DNA from: Candidatus Methylomirabilota bacterium
GTDB taxonomy: Bacteria; Methylomirabilota; Methylomirabilia; Methylomirabilales; Methylomirabilaceae
DNA: 64,000 bases
NCBI GenBank assembly: GCA_016207095.1
Contig: JACQQF010000045.1
Location: forward strand, 1-64,000
Direction: 5' to 3'
Of this stretch, positions 34,110 through 42,806 are shown piece after piece. Below the pieces are notes generated by a model. That model did no database searches and had not been told where the DNA came from. It saw only the letters and a list, made by a program, of their open reading frames with translations. Each line of letters begins with the position of its first letter. Within the stretch, counting starts at the first letter, position 1. The position numbers were made by a program, and so were the translations under genes.

Positions 34110-36251
34110 ATGACGACGAGGCTCATGGATAAGCCCGCTTCGACAGGGCTCAGCGCAGGCTTCGACCCGGCTCAGGACAGGCTCCGGTTTCTCCTTGTCC
34201 TGCATAACCATCAACCCTTGGGCAACTTCGACGACGTGATCCAAAGGTTGATGGACAAAGCCTATCGGCCCTTTCTGGAGGCGATTCGCGACCGGCCGGC
34301 CCTCAAGCTCACACTGCACGTCAGCGGACCGCTCCTTCTATGGCTGGAGCGCCGAGCCTCCGACTATCTGGATCTCGTCGGCGAGTTGGTCCAGCGGGGC
34401 CAGGTGGAGCTGCTGATGGGAGGGTTGTACGAGCCGATCCTCGCGGCGATCCCTTACGAGGACCGCGTGGCCCAGATCGATCTGATGCGCGAGCGCCTGC
34501 GGTCCCGTTTCGGCGTCCGTCCGCGGGGCCTGTGGCTTGCCGAGCGGGTGTGGGATCCAGCGATCGTACCGGCGCTCGCCGCCGCGGGGGTGGCATATGT
34601 CCTCATGGATGACCGAGCCTTTCTCGCTTCCGGGTTTTCGGCGGATCGACTGCATGACTACTACCTGACCGAAGCGGATGGACAGACGGTCGCTGTCTTC
34701 CCGATCGATAAAGCGCTCCGGTACCTCATCCCCTTCCGCCCACCGACTGAGATCGAGGATTACCTACGCCGGATCGTGGAGACCGGAGGGCGGCTGGCCA
34801 TCGCTGCCGACGACGGCGAGAAGTTCGGCGGCTGGCCCGGTACCTCCAGGTGGGTGTACGAGGAGGGGTGGCTGAAGGGCTTCCTGGATCTCCTCGAGGG
34901 GACAGCCGACTGGATCGTCTCGCAGACCGCCGGTGAGGCATTGGATGGCCTTCGTCCCGCTGGGCTCTGCTATCTGCCCACCGGTTCGTATGGCGAGATG
35001 GAGGAGTGGGCCCTCGGCCACGAAGAGGGGCGGCGGTTTGCGCAGGTCAAGACCCGGCTCGGCGCCGATGCCGATCGATTCACCGCCCACATCCGAGGGG
35101 GACATTGGAAGCACTTCCTGGTCCGTTATCCCGAGGCGAACCGGGCCCACAAGAAGGGTCTGACCCTCAGCTGCCTGCTCCCGCGTCGCCGCCGGGTCAG
35201 TCGAGTGCGGCGTGAACTCCTTGCCGCGCAGTGCAATGATGGGTACTGGCATGGGATATTCGGCGGGCTCTACCTTCCGCATCTGCGGCACGAGATCTGG
35301 CGCCATCTGGCCCGGGCCGAGGCGTTGATCCGCCGTCGCCAGGCGATCCAGGTCGAGGCGACAGATCTCGATTGCGATGGGCGCGAAGAGGTCTGGATTC
35401 ACGGCAAGAGTTTCTCGGCCCAGGTGCAGCCGCACCGCGGTGGTCGGCTTGTGGAGTGGACCGATTTCGCTGAGGAGGTCAACTTCCTCAATACCCTGAC
35501 CCGTCGTCCCGAGGCGTATCATGACGCCATCCGTAGCGCGGCAGCCCAGATCGACGGAGGGACGAAGGGCGGCATCCCAGGCATCCATGACCTGCAGCGA
35601 GCGGCCCCGGCCGACCTGGCGGAGGCCCTGGTCTACGATCCCTGGGAGCGCGCGGGCTTCCTCGATCACTTCTTCGTCGAGCCCAATCCAGTCGCCTCTT
35701 GGGCGGCGGGCCGCCTGGATGAGCGAGGGGATTTCACTGGCGGGGAGTGCGGGTGGCAGCCGACCTCCTGCGGCGTTGCCCTCGACCGATCGGGACACGT
35801 TCGCGCCGATGCCGAGGGTGGCCATCCGGTCCTGCTGCGGAAAGAGTATGCCTTCACGGATAAACAGCGCCTAGCCGTTTTCTATCGCATTGTGAATAAC
35901 GGGAGAGGTTCACTGGTCGCGCGCTTCGGGGTGGAGCTGAACTTCTTCCTCCCGGGTCTCGCCTTCGGCCGGTCTCAGCTCGTCATCGGTGACCAGATAC
36001 TCTCGCTCGATTCCCCCACCTGTGTAGCCGGGGTCGAGCGCTTCACTCTATCTGCCCTGGGGGAGCACCATCGCGTGACCGTCAGTCTCGATCAACAGGC
36101 AACCCTATACGGCCACCTGGTGGCGACCGTCTCGCAGTCGGAGCAGGGGTATGAGCGGACGGTGCAGGCGGTTGCCGCCATGCCAAGCTGGGATCTCTGC
36201 CTTGATCCCGGTCAGGAATGGAGGGCCGAGGTGAGCGTGCAGGTTGCGTGA
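34110..36251 (+). CDS. GH57 alpha-amylase/4-alpha-glucanotransferase-type enzyme
   Basis: 713 aa. GH57 barrel (FLLVLHNHQPLGNFD opening, GLWLAERVWDP with the nucleophile Glu near residue 143, YVLMDDRAF) followed by DUF1925- and DUF1926-like beta domains, the architecture of Thermococcus-type 4-alpha-glucanotransferases and amylases. The start could be the ATG at 34110 or 34125. About 15 N-terminal codons (34139-34185, STGLSAGFDPAQD) come from a dispersed repeat. Lies 43 bases after glgB, so it probably serves glycogen turnover. Confidence 0.88.
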   Translation: MTTRLMDKPASTGLSAGFDPAQDRLRFLLVLHNHQPLGNFDDVIQRLMDKAYRPFLEAIRDRPALKLTLHVSGPLLLWLERRASDYLDLVGELVQRGQVELLMGGLYEPILAAIPYEDRVAQIDLMRERLRSRFGVRPRGLWLAERVWDPAIVPALAAAGVAYVLMDDRAFLASGFSADRLHDYYLTEADGQTVAVFPIDKALRYLIPFRPPTEIEDYLRRIVETGGRLAIAADDGEKFGGWPGTSRWVYEEGWLKGFLDLLEGTADWIVSQTAGEALDGLRPAGLCYLPTGSYGEMEEWALGHEEGRRFAQVKTRLGADADRFTAHIRGGHWKHFLVRYPEANRAHKKGLTLSCLLPRRRRVSRVRRELLAAQCNDGYWHGIFGGLYLPHLRHEIWRHLARAEALIRRRQAIQVEATDLDCDGREEVWIHGKSFSAQVQPHRGGRLVEWTDFAEEVNFLNTLTRRPEAYHDAIRSAAAQIDGGTKGGIPGIHDLQRAAPADLAEALVYDPWERAGFLDHFFVEPNPVASWAAGRLDERGDFTGGECGWQPTSCGVALDRSGHVRADAEGGHPVLLRKEYAFTDKQRLAVFYRIVNNGRGSLVARFGVELNFFLPGLAFGRSQLVIGDQILSLDSPTCVAGVERFTLSALGEHHRVTVSLDQQATLYGHLVATVSQSEQGYERTVQAVAAMPSWDLCLDPGQEWRAEVSVQVA
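34139..34185 (+). repeat. Dispersed repeat inside the GH57 coding sequence
   Basis: GCTTCGACAGGGCTCAGCGC and CAGGCTTCGACCCGGCTCAG words resemble the repeat at 8967-9039 (TTCGAC, CTGTCCTGAG in either orientation). It is translated in frame as the N-terminal extension before the conserved barrel begins at about residue 27. Confidence 0.55.
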
Positions 36252-36339
36252 GAGCCATGAACCAACGGTGCAGACCCTCCAGCGCCCCGCTTTCTCGAAG
36301 TCCTGCTCCCCCAGTTTCCTGAGCCCCGTCTCACGAATC

Positions 36340-36368
36340 TTGACCGCTTTGGAAGCGGGGACTACAAT
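36340..36368 (+). promoter_or_regulatory. Sigma-70-type promoter of the TPR gene
   Basis: TTGACC (36340-36345) and TACAAT (36363-36368) with a 17-base spacer, about 45 bases upstream of the TPR start. Confidence 0.55.
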
Positions 36369-36413
36369 GGGGAACGCTGTGAAGTGCCTGTTCTTGTATC
36401 GGAGGAGATGACC

Positions 36414-37031
36414 ATGCCGCAGAGGATGTCCGAGGAGACGATCGAGGTCTATCGAAAGACTGTTGAGCAAGAGCCGGGGAACGTCGAGGCGAGGTACCAG
36501 CTTGCGCTCGGGTACTATCACGCGAGGCGGGTGAAGGAAGCGATCGCTGAGATGCAGCGGGTGATCATTCTCGATCCCAAGTATGTCGATGCCCACTTTC
36601 AACTCAGCCTCTGGTACTACGGGCGGTGTATGTTCCATGCCGCCATCGAAGCCTCTCAGAAGGTCATCGCCCTGGAGCCCGCCAACCCCGGCGCGCACTA
36701 TCGGATGGCAAGAGCATACTTTCATTTGGGGAAGCTGGACCTGGCCATCCAGAGTTTCCGTAAGGTGTTGGAAGCCGACCCCACTCATATGATCGTCCAT
36801 TACCACCTTGGCATCATCTATGAGCGGAAACGGATGTGGCACGAAGCGATCCGCGAGTTCTTACAGGTGGTGTCGGAGAATCCGAATGATGCCTCCTCCC
36901 ATTTCCATCTGGGGCTCGCCTACAAGCGCCTTGGGGTCCGCGATCTGGCCGTCGGCGAGTTCATGATGGCATTGGATCTCGACCCGGAAGACAACGCGTC
37001 GCTTGAGCAACTCCAAGGCCTCCAAGGCTAG
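36414..37031 (+). CDS. Tetratricopeptide-repeat protein
   Basis: 205 aa, about five TPR units covering nearly the whole length (for example GNVEARYQLALGYYHARR, NPGAHYRMARAYFHLGKLD, DASSHFHLGLAYKRLG). No signal peptide or membrane segment, so it is cytoplasmic. The ATG at 36414 has GGAGGAG about six bases upstream, favouring it over earlier starts. TPRs bind proteins; partner unknown. Confidence 0.82.
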   Translation: MPQRMSEETIEVYRKTVEQEPGNVEARYQLALGYYHARRVKEAIAEMQRVIILDPKYVDAHFQLSLWYYGRCMFHAAIEASQKVIALEPANPGAHYRMARAYFHLGKLDLAIQSFRKVLEADPTHMIVHYHLGIIYERKRMWHEAIREFLQVVSENPNDASSHFHLGLAYKRLGVRDLAVGEFMMALDLDPEDNASLEQLQGLQG

Positions 37032-37046
37032 CCCGAGTCACCTCGT

Positions 37047-37090
37047 CACCCCCCTCTCCCCCACGGGGAAGAGGAGGGGGCTGGGGGGCA
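37047..37090. repeat. Dispersed repeat (CCCCTCTCCCC family)
   Basis: Inverted CCCCCTCTCCCCC / GGAGGGGGCTGGGGGG words between the TPR and YgfZ genes. A relative with the same pattern is at 38223-38275. Such blocks are common near gene ends in environmental genomes and may act as terminators. Confidence 0.6.
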
Positions 37091-37107
37091 GAAGCGACTA
37101 AGTCACG

Positions 37108-38196
37108 ATGCGCAAGCGAACTCAGTTATACGACGCAGAGCGTGGGGCAGGAGCCACCTTCGGTGAGTGGTTTGGCCGGGCGCTGCCCGCTCGGTTTTCG
37201 GATCCCGGCCTCGAATATCATACCGTCCGCGCCGGCATGGGCCTGATTGATCAGTCGTACCGGGGCATCCTTGAGCTCAGGGGCAAAGACAGCACCCGTT
37301 TTCTCAATGGGATGGTGACGAATGATGTCAAATCGCTCAAGGCGGGTTCCGGGCAGTATGCCGCCATGCTAAGCGTCCATGGCAAATTGATCGCCGATAT
37401 GCGGATCTACGCGGTCGCCGATGGCTATTGGCTCGATTTGCAGGAGGAACTGGTTCCAAAGGTACTCCAGACCATCGACCGTCATCTGATCGCCGACCAA
37501 GTGGAAGTCCGGGATAGGTGCGCCGATTTCGTCCTGCTCGCCCTGCAAGGCCCTGCCAGCGCGGAACTGCTGGCTCGGCTGGGGATCGGGGGGGCAAAGG
37601 ACCTGGAGGAATACCAGCATCTCGAGACCGCCATCGAGGGGAGATCTGTCAGGCTGATCCGGGCCGGCGAGACCGGCGAGGAGGGGTTCGTTCTCGTGCC
37701 AGAAGCCGGCGCGGCCGCGGCGGTCTGGGAGGCGCTCCTGCAGGCGGGCCGCGACGACCAGCTCCGGCCGGTTGGAATGGAGGCGCTCAACACCCTTCGG
37801 ATCGAGGCCGGGATCCCCTGGTATGGCATCGATATGGACGAAACCAATCTCCTTCAGGAGGCGGGCTTGGAGCGGGCCGCCAGCTTCTCGAAGGGGTGCT
37901 ATATCGGCCAGGAGACGGTGGTTCGGGTCGCGCATCGCGGCCACGTCAACTGGCACTTGGTCGGCTTGGTCATTGGAGGCATCGAGGTACCTGAGGTCGG
38001 CGCCAAGCTGCGCTACGAGCAGCGAGAGGTCGGACGGATCACCAGCGCGGTGCATTCGCCCGCACTGAACCGGCCGGTCGCTTTGGGGTATGTCCGCCGC
38101 GAGCGGATGGCGCCGGGAACGATCCTGGAACTCCGGGCCTCGCAGGGGGATACCTCCGCCGAAATCGTTCCGCTTCCCTTCTACAAGCGAAGGTGA
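37108..38196 (+). CDS. ygfZ: YgfZ/GcvT-family folate-binding protein
   Basis: 362 aa. GcvT-like fold with RFLNGMVTNDVKSL near residue 66 and the diagnostic motif KGCYIGQETVVR near residue 264. YgfZ (COG0354) uses a folate to help build or repair Fe-S enzymes such as MiaB. It has no glycine-cleavage genes around it, and the KGCYxGQE motif distinguishes it from GcvT. Confidence 0.9.
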   Translation: MRKRTQLYDAERGAGATFGEWFGRALPARFSDPGLEYHTVRAGMGLIDQSYRGILELRGKDSTRFLNGMVTNDVKSLKAGSGQYAAMLSVHGKLIADMRIYAVADGYWLDLQEELVPKVLQTIDRHLIADQVEVRDRCADFVLLALQGPASAELLARLGIGGAKDLEEYQHLETAIEGRSVRLIRAGETGEEGFVLVPEAGAAAAVWEALLQAGRDDQLRPVGMEALNTLRIEAGIPWYGIDMDETNLLQEAGLERAASFSKGCYIGQETVVRVAHRGHVNWHLVGLVIGGIEVPEVGAKLRYEQREVGRITSAVHSPALNRPVALGYVRRERMAPGTILELRASQGDTSAEIVPLPFYKRR

Positions 38197-38222
38197 TGCA
38201 CGCCGTGTTTCCCGGACCGCGA

Positions 38223-38275
38223 CAATTTCCCCTCTCCCCTATGTGGGGGAGAGGGCGAGGGTGAGGGGGGCGAAG
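38223..38275. repeat. Dispersed repeat (CCCCTCTCCCC family)
   Basis: TTTCCCCTCTCCCC, then GGGGGAGAGGGCGAGGGTGA; second copy of the family at 37047-37090. It lies between the convergent YgfZ and thioesterase genes and could terminate both. Confidence 0.6.
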
Positions 38276-38280
38276 TTAAT

Positions 38281-38298
38281 TGGACCGGCACTAGGGGA
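38281..38298. repeat. Solo copy of the CTAG-ended inverted repeat
   Basis: TTGGACCGGCACTAGGGG is nearly identical to the right end of the 42803-42910 element (TTGGAACGGCACTAGGGG), one mismatch in 18. As there, its CTA is the stop codon of a minus-strand gene. Confidence 0.55.
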
Positions 38299-38719
38299 GG
38301 TGTTCAAACGTTCGCACAACCTCGCGGAACCGCTCCGGTAGCGGCATAGTCCGCTTGGTCGAAGGATCGATCGCGACGTAGACGCTGGTAGCGGTAAAGA
38401 GGGGCGCGGTCTCACCCTCTCTGTAGATCTCGAATTCAACAACGAAGCTCTTGGTCCTGAGTTCGGCGACCCTGGTGCGGACCTCAAGCAGATCATCGAA
38501 ATAGGCCGCGGCGCGGAAGTCACAACTGATGTGGGCCAGGACGAAGTCGAACCCGCCTTTCACCATCTCCTGGTAAGGATAGCTCAGGTGGCGGAAGTAT
38601 TCTGTCACCGCCGTGTCGGTGTAGGTCAGGTAGTTGCCGTTGAAGACGATTCCCTGCATGTCGGTCTCGGCGAACCGGACCCGAAGCGGGAAGTGGTAGC
38701 GGAATTGGTCTCGACCCAT
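38291..38719 (-). CDS. YbgC-like acyl-CoA thioesterase (4HBT)
   Basis: 142 aa hot-dog-fold protein. The opening FPLRVRFAETDMQGIVFNGNYLTY carries the Asp of the 4-hydroxybenzoyl-CoA thioesterase/YbgC active site, followed by YLTYTDTAVTEYFR. It hydrolyses short acyl-CoAs; in many bacteria YbgC goes with Tol-Pal, which is not here. Its stop codon is part of a dispersed repeat at 38281-38298. Confidence 0.87.
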   Translation of the reverse strand: MGRDQFRYHFPLRVRFAETDMQGIVFNGNYLTYTDTAVTEYFRHLSYPYQEMVKGGFDFVLAHISCDFRAAAYFDDLLEVRTRVAELRTKSFVVEFEIYREGETAPLFTATSVYVAIDPSTKRTMPLPERFREVVRTFEHLP

Positions 38720-38946
38720 CGGCCACTCCTGGTGCCGGTCCCATTAGCTTCGCCTAGCGGCGTTGCTGGCCCCCGGGACACTCCCTGCGACGTACCTGGG
38801 AACGTACGCCTCGGTTGGTCCCGTGGGCCGCGCCTTTCCATGCTCGCTTCTTGGCCCGGCACGACCTAGCAACTGTTGGAGAACCCAGCTCGATTCCCAC
38901 TAGGCGGTGCAATGGTATACAAGATTGACTCCGGAGGCAATGTCCC

Positions 38947-39489
38947 ATGAAGATCTATACGAAAACGGGCGATAAAGGGGAAACTGGATTGATCGGTGGG
39001 ACGAGGGTGTCGAAATCTGCCCTTCGAGTCGAGGCGTACGGAGAGGTGGATGAGCTGAATGCGGTACTTGGCTACGCGAGGGCCAAGCTGACCGACGAGT
39101 CGATCAAGGGACAGCTTTCGGATATTCAGCGCGACCTCTTTGCCATAGGCGCACAACTTGCCGATCCGAGAGGCCAGATTGAAAAAAAGGCCGAGAAGGC
39201 GGGTGTCAACGAAGCGCGCGTCAAAGAGCTGGAGGCGATCATCGATCGGTACGACACCGCCTTGCAGCCCCTCCGTTCATTCATTCTCCCCGGAGGGGCC
39301 GAGATCGGCGCCATCCTTCACCTGGCCAGGGGGGTCTGCAGGCGCGCCGAGCGTCGGGTGGTGGCCCTGTCCAAAGAAGCGCCGCTTCCTCCTGTGCTCA
39401 TTGCCTATATCAATCGGCTCTCTGATCTCCTCTTCACAATGGCAAGGGCGGTCAATCGGGAGGCGGGGGTCGAAGAGATTCCCTGGTAA
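38947..39489 (+). CDS. PduO-type cob(I)alamin adenosyltransferase
   Basis: 180 aa. The N-terminal ATP-binding motif YTKTGDKGETGLIGG starts at residue 4; EVDELNAVLGYAR and LPGGAEIGAILHLARGVCRRAERRV (split across 110-135) follow. The enzyme forms adenosylcobalamin from cob(I)alamin and ATP. GGAGG lies upstream of the ATG. No B12-dependent enzyme is adjacent. Bases 38720-38946 before it contain only a small CGTAC/GTACG palindrome and no gene I can support. Confidence 0.94.
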   Translation: MKIYTKTGDKGETGLIGGTRVSKSALRVEAYGEVDELNAVLGYARAKLTDESIKGQLSDIQRDLFAIGAQLADPRGQIEKKAEKAGVNEARVKELEAIIDRYDTALQPLRSFILPGGAEIGAILHLARGVCRRAERRVVALSKEAPLPPVLIAYINRLSDLLFTMARAVNREAGVEEIPW

Positions 39490-39505
39490 AACCGGGAGGA
39501 AACGG

Positions 39506-40036
39506 GTGGCGATCCTGAAGGTGGCTCGTCTTGGACATCCGGTCTTGCGGCAGGTGGCTCCGCCGATCAAGCCCGAGTCGATTCAAGAGGCCGAGACTCA
39601 ACGGCTCATCGATGACATGATCGAAACGATGCGGGAGTACGATGGTGTGGGGATCGCTGCCCCTCAGGTCCACGTCTCGAAGCAGATCGCCGTGATCGAG
39701 GCGAAAGGGAGCCGGCGGTATCCCGACGCCCCCGACATCCACCTCACGGTCCTGATCAACTTGGAGGTGACCCCGCTCGGTCCGGAGCTGGGGGACGATT
39801 GGGAAGGATGCCTTAGCTTGAACGATTTCCGCGGGCTCACGCCGCGTTACCAGCAGGTGCGGGCGAAGGCGCTCGATCGGGAAGGTCGTCCGGTCGAGTT
39901 CGTCGCCACGGGGTTCCATGCGCGGGTCCTCCAGCACGAGCGGGATCACCTGTTGGGCAAGGTGTTCATCGACCGGATGCCCAGCTTTGAAACACTCTCG
40001 TATCTGGCAGAGTTTACGCGCTACTGGAGCCGTTAG
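39506..40036 (+). CDS. def: Peptide deformylase
   Basis: 176 aa from the GTG at 39506, which has GGAGG seven bases upstream; the open frame begins earlier inside the adenosyltransferase gene but that part is not protein. All three deformylase motifs are present: GVGIAAPQV, EGCLSL (usually GCLS) and QHERDHLLG, with the metal-binding Cys and two His. It removes the formyl group from nascent proteins. Confidence 0.95.
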   Translation: MAILKVARLGHPVLRQVAPPIKPESIQEAETQRLIDDMIETMREYDGVGIAAPQVHVSKQIAVIEAKGSRRYPDAPDIHLTVLINLEVTPLGPELGDDWEGCLSLNDFRGLTPRYQQVRAKALDREGRPVEFVATGFHARVLQHERDHLLGKVFIDRMPSFETLSYLAEFTRYWSR

Positions 40037-40047
40037 ACCCCTCCGCA

Positions 40048-40365
40048 GCGTCGCTAAGACGGTGACGGATGAGCTTGCCTTCGGCCTGCCGGGAGAACCA
40101 CTTTCAAGGGTCGCCGCACAACCCCAGAGCCCCGGACCGGGTCCCGGGGGTTCCTCGAGCGGATCGGCGTCGGCCGTTGCCTGTGGGCTGGCCGACTCTC
40201 CTCCTGGCACCGACACCTGAGGCCGTTTCTCGAGCTCGCCGATCTCCTCTGTCTGCCGACAGCGCCAACCCTTGCGCCCGTGCTGACGCGGGAATTGGCT
40301 GCCGTAGCGACACCGGACGGTGCGTCTCCCCGGTCGCCGTTGACGGGATCTGGGTCAGGGGGTGA
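40048..40365 (+). pseudogene. Decayed amidase-signature gene
   Basis: The translated pieces match the amidase signature family in order: KTVTDELAFGLPGE in frame from 40056; then, one frame over, GSPHNPRAPDRVPG; then back in the first frame GGSSSGSASAVACGLADSPP followed by GTDT. A typical amidase continues GTDTGGSVR, but here a stop follows and the sequence jumps to a C-terminal-like DLLCLPTAPTLAP. Two compensating frameshifts, a large internal deletion and no start codon show it is dead. It fills the 338-base gap between def and the methyltransferase gene. Confidence 0.75.
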
Positions 40366-40374
40366 GGACCAGGG

Positions 40375-41013
40375 TCAGCTGCGCCTGGCCAGCACGGCCA
40401 TCCAGGTGAAACTCCCCGAGGGAGGCAGCTCGCAAAACGTCAGATCCGCCGTCAGCCACATCCGGCCCGTGAGCCCAAGACGCTCCATCGCCGCCTCGAC
40501 CAAAGCCCGGTCCACATCCTGAAATCCGGACAGGATCACCGACGCGTCGTCGCCGCTCAGCCGCACGAGCTCCGCCATCATCTCGGTGAGGACGGGCAGG
40601 GGTAGATTGGCCAACACCAGGTCGAACCGGCCGGCGATCGCCTCGGCGGAGCCTCGGACCAGCATCACCCGGTCCGTCACACGGTTCAGCTCGGCATTCC
40701 GCCGGCACGTGACGACCGCCTGGGGACTGATATCGAGCGCCACGGCGCGATCCACTCCGAGCTTGACGCCTGCGAGGGCCAGGATGCCGCCGCCGCACCC
40801 CATGTCCACCAAGGTCCGACAGCGGCGGCCTCGGAGGGTTTGGAGCATGAGGCGGAGACACAGCCGGGTAGTCGGGTGGGTGGCCGGGAAGGTTCGGGCG
40901 GTGCGCAGCAGCACTCCGGCCGGGGCGCGGGCGACCAGCGCGCGCCACCAAGGGGCCCCGACCGCCAGCACGCCGTCGATGCGGTAGCCGAATAGCATGA
41001 CCTCACATCTCAT
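40375..41013 (-). CDS. PrmA-like class I methyltransferase
   Basis: 212 aa. SAM-binding motif I is VDMGCGGGILALAGVKLG (near residue 70), motif II VALDIS, and the NLPLPVL segment near 134 corresponds to the catalytic N(I/L)xxxxL motif of ribosomal protein L11 methyltransferase. The protein lacks the long N-terminal substrate domain of true PrmA, so the substrate is open (protein or small molecule). Stands alone between the amidase relic and a divergent SirB1 gene. Confidence 0.75.
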   Translation of the reverse strand: MRCEVMLFGYRIDGVLAVGAPWWRALVARAPAGVLLRTARTFPATHPTTRLCLRLMLQTLRGRRCRTLVDMGCGGGILALAGVKLGVDRAVALDISPQAVVTCRRNAELNRVTDRVMLVRGSAEAIAGRFDLVLANLPLPVLTEMMAELVRLSGDDASVILSGFQDVDRALVEAAMERLGLTGRMWLTADLTFCELPPSGSFTWMAVLARRS

Positions 41014-41148
41014 GGGAGGGACTGGATTGTGTCGCCACCTCCGGAAGAGGATAGCATACGAGGGTGGCGATCGCCTCCTCCACTTTGAGCTTTTCGGGTG
41101 CCGCGCGGGGTGAGTCCGGGCGGCGCCGAGGGGATGCAGGCTTTCAAT

Positions 41149-41178
41149 TTACTCATATTTTTGGGTAAAATTACTCAT
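41149..41178. promoter_or_regulatory. Direct TTACTCAT repeat
   Basis: TTACTCAT at 41149-41156 and again at 41171-41178, 22 bases apart (two helical turns), in an AT-rich patch between the divergent methyltransferase and SirB1 genes. A possible activator or repressor site; nothing confirms it. Confidence 0.3.
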
Positions 41179-41277
41179 CAGATCCCCGGCTGGTCCGAGG
41201 CCCGGTTGATGTCCAAGTTGAGCCGCGCCTAACAGGGACGTGATCAGCTTAACAGCGACCTGTGCGGGTATCGACAA

Positions 41278-42126
41278 ATGGCGGGATCCGGGATAGATGG
41301 TCTTGCACGGCAACGCTTTGCCGCGATGATGTCCAAACCAACCGAGGCGATCGACCTTGCCGAGGCGGCGCTCCTGATTGCCCAGGAGGAGTATCCCGGG
41401 CTGGATGTTGGGGCCTATCTTGGCCATCTGGATCGGATGGCCGACGAGCTTGGGAAGCAACTCCGGCTGCGCGACGATCCTCAAAGGAAGATCGAAGCGT
41501 TGAACGACTACCTCTTCGGTGATCTCAAGTTCACGGGGAATACGGAGGCGTACTACGACCCGCGGAACAGCTTTCTCAATGAGGTCCTTGACAGGCGGAC
41601 CGGGATCCCTATCACCCTTTCGACCGTTTACCTGGAGGTGGGATGGCGTCTCGGGTTGCCGCTTCATGGAGTTGGCTTTCCGGGCCACTTCCTGGTAAAA
41701 TACTCGGCGGGGAAGGAAGAGATCATTCTCGATCCGTTTCATCGAGGCTCGATCCTGACCGAGGAGGAGTGTCAGACCCGGCTTGACCAGGTGTACGATG
41801 GGCGGGTCCATTTCAGGCCGGGCTTCCTCGCCGCAGCCACCAAGCGTCAGATCCTGACCAGAATCCTGGCCAACCTTAAGGGGATCTACGTTGCCGCAAA
41901 GGATTACCGCCGGGCCCTGGCCGCGGTGGAGCGGATCCTGCTCATCGATTCGACCCTGGCTCCTGAGATCCGGGATCGTGGGATATTGCGGATGCAGCTT
42001 GGTCAGGCACCTCAGGCCATTGCCGACCTCGAATGGTATGTGACCACGAACCCGCAGGCGGAGGATGTCGAGGAGGTTCGGAAGCGGCTGCGGGATTGTC
42101 GGCAGGCACAAGCGAGCCTGAATTAG
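41278..42126 (+). CDS. SirB1-family transglutaminase-like/TPR protein
   Basis: 282 aa. The N-terminal transglutaminase-like domain shows YYDPRNSFLNEVLDRRTGIPITLS and GVGFPGHFLVKY; the C-terminal 100 residues are TPR-like (RILANLKGIYVAAKDYRRAL). SirB1/YchA proteins are conserved but biochemically poorly defined; the Cys usually found in transglutaminases is not obvious here. Followed after 20 bases by the ferritin-like gene. Confidence 0.82.
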   Translation: MAGSGIDGLARQRFAAMMSKPTEAIDLAEAALLIAQEEYPGLDVGAYLGHLDRMADELGKQLRLRDDPQRKIEALNDYLFGDLKFTGNTEAYYDPRNSFLNEVLDRRTGIPITLSTVYLEVGWRLGLPLHGVGFPGHFLVKYSAGKEEIILDPFHRGSILTEEECQTRLDQVYDGRVHFRPGFLAAATKRQILTRILANLKGIYVAAKDYRRALAAVERILLIDSTLAPEIRDRGILRMQLGQAPQAIADLEWYVTTNPQAEDVEEVRKRLRDCRQAQASLN

Positions 42127-42146
42127 TGAAGCAGGAGACGGGATCG

Positions 42147-42806
42147 ATGGAACCGAGTGCGTTCATCAAAGAGTTGGAGGAGGAGAACAACAAGCTCCTG
42201 GGCCGGCTCGAGCCAGCGGAGACGCTGATGGTGGAAAGCGGCGGCAGACTTGACATCGGGCGCTTGCTGAAGATTGCCCTGAGGAACGAGATGGAGGCGA
42301 CTGAGCTGGCAGCCCGATGGATCGAGAGCACTCCGGAGGTGGACGTGAAGCTCGGTTTCGCCCGACAGGTGGGCGACGAGTCCAAACACTACCGGATGAT
42401 CGAGGATCGTCTGAAGGCCCTGGGCGTCGATCTCAGCGGATTCAACCCGATCGGCCAAGGGTATGGGGAGCTGTTTCAGTACCTGACCACGCTCACCGAC
42501 ACCGTGGAGCGGCTGGCGGCCGGCCAGTTCACCCGAGAGGCGATCGCCCTCGTCAAGAACCGGCAGTTCATCGAGCTCTGCGAGACAAAGGGCGATTACG
42601 CCACTGCCAAGCTGTACCGTGAGGTGATCCAACCGGACGAAAAGTACCATCACGAGCTTGGCCGGCGTCTCCTGCAAAAGTACGCTGTAACGGATGATCA
42701 GCAGGAGCGGGCGAGGCTGGCCTCACGAAAAACACTGGAGCTGGCTGAGGAGCTATCGGGTTTGGCCTTAAAGAAAGCCGGAATCCATCACGCCCCTGGC
42801 TGCTAG
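42147..42806 (+). CDS. Ferritin-like di-iron protein
   Basis: 219 aa from the ATG at 42147 (AGGAG upstream; an in-frame GTG at 42126 is possible). A four-helix bundle with paired ligands: Glu in ALRNEMEA, E-x-x-H in DESKHYRM, Glu in IELCETKG and E-x-x-H in DEKYHHE. This is the rubrerythrin/ferritin-like layout for a di-iron centre, suggesting iron storage, peroxide defence or oxygenation; no specific family identified. Its TAG stop is the end of a CTAG-type repeat element. Confidence 0.75.
   Translation: MEPSAFIKELEEENNKLLGRLEPAETLMVESGGRLDIGRLLKIALRNEMEATELAARWIESTPEVDVKLGFARQVGDESKHYRMIEDRLKALGVDLSGFNPIGQGYGELFQYLTTLTDTVERLAAGQFTREAIALVKNRQFIELCETKGDYATAKLYREVIQPDEKYHHELGRRLLQKYAVTDDQQERARLASRKTLELAEELSGLALKKAGIHHAPGC

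Noticed and set aside
38720-38946. Possible structured RNA with CGTAC/GTACG palindrome
   Set aside because: Only a five-base stem and a loose GGGAC/GTCCC pair; not enough to claim an RNA.
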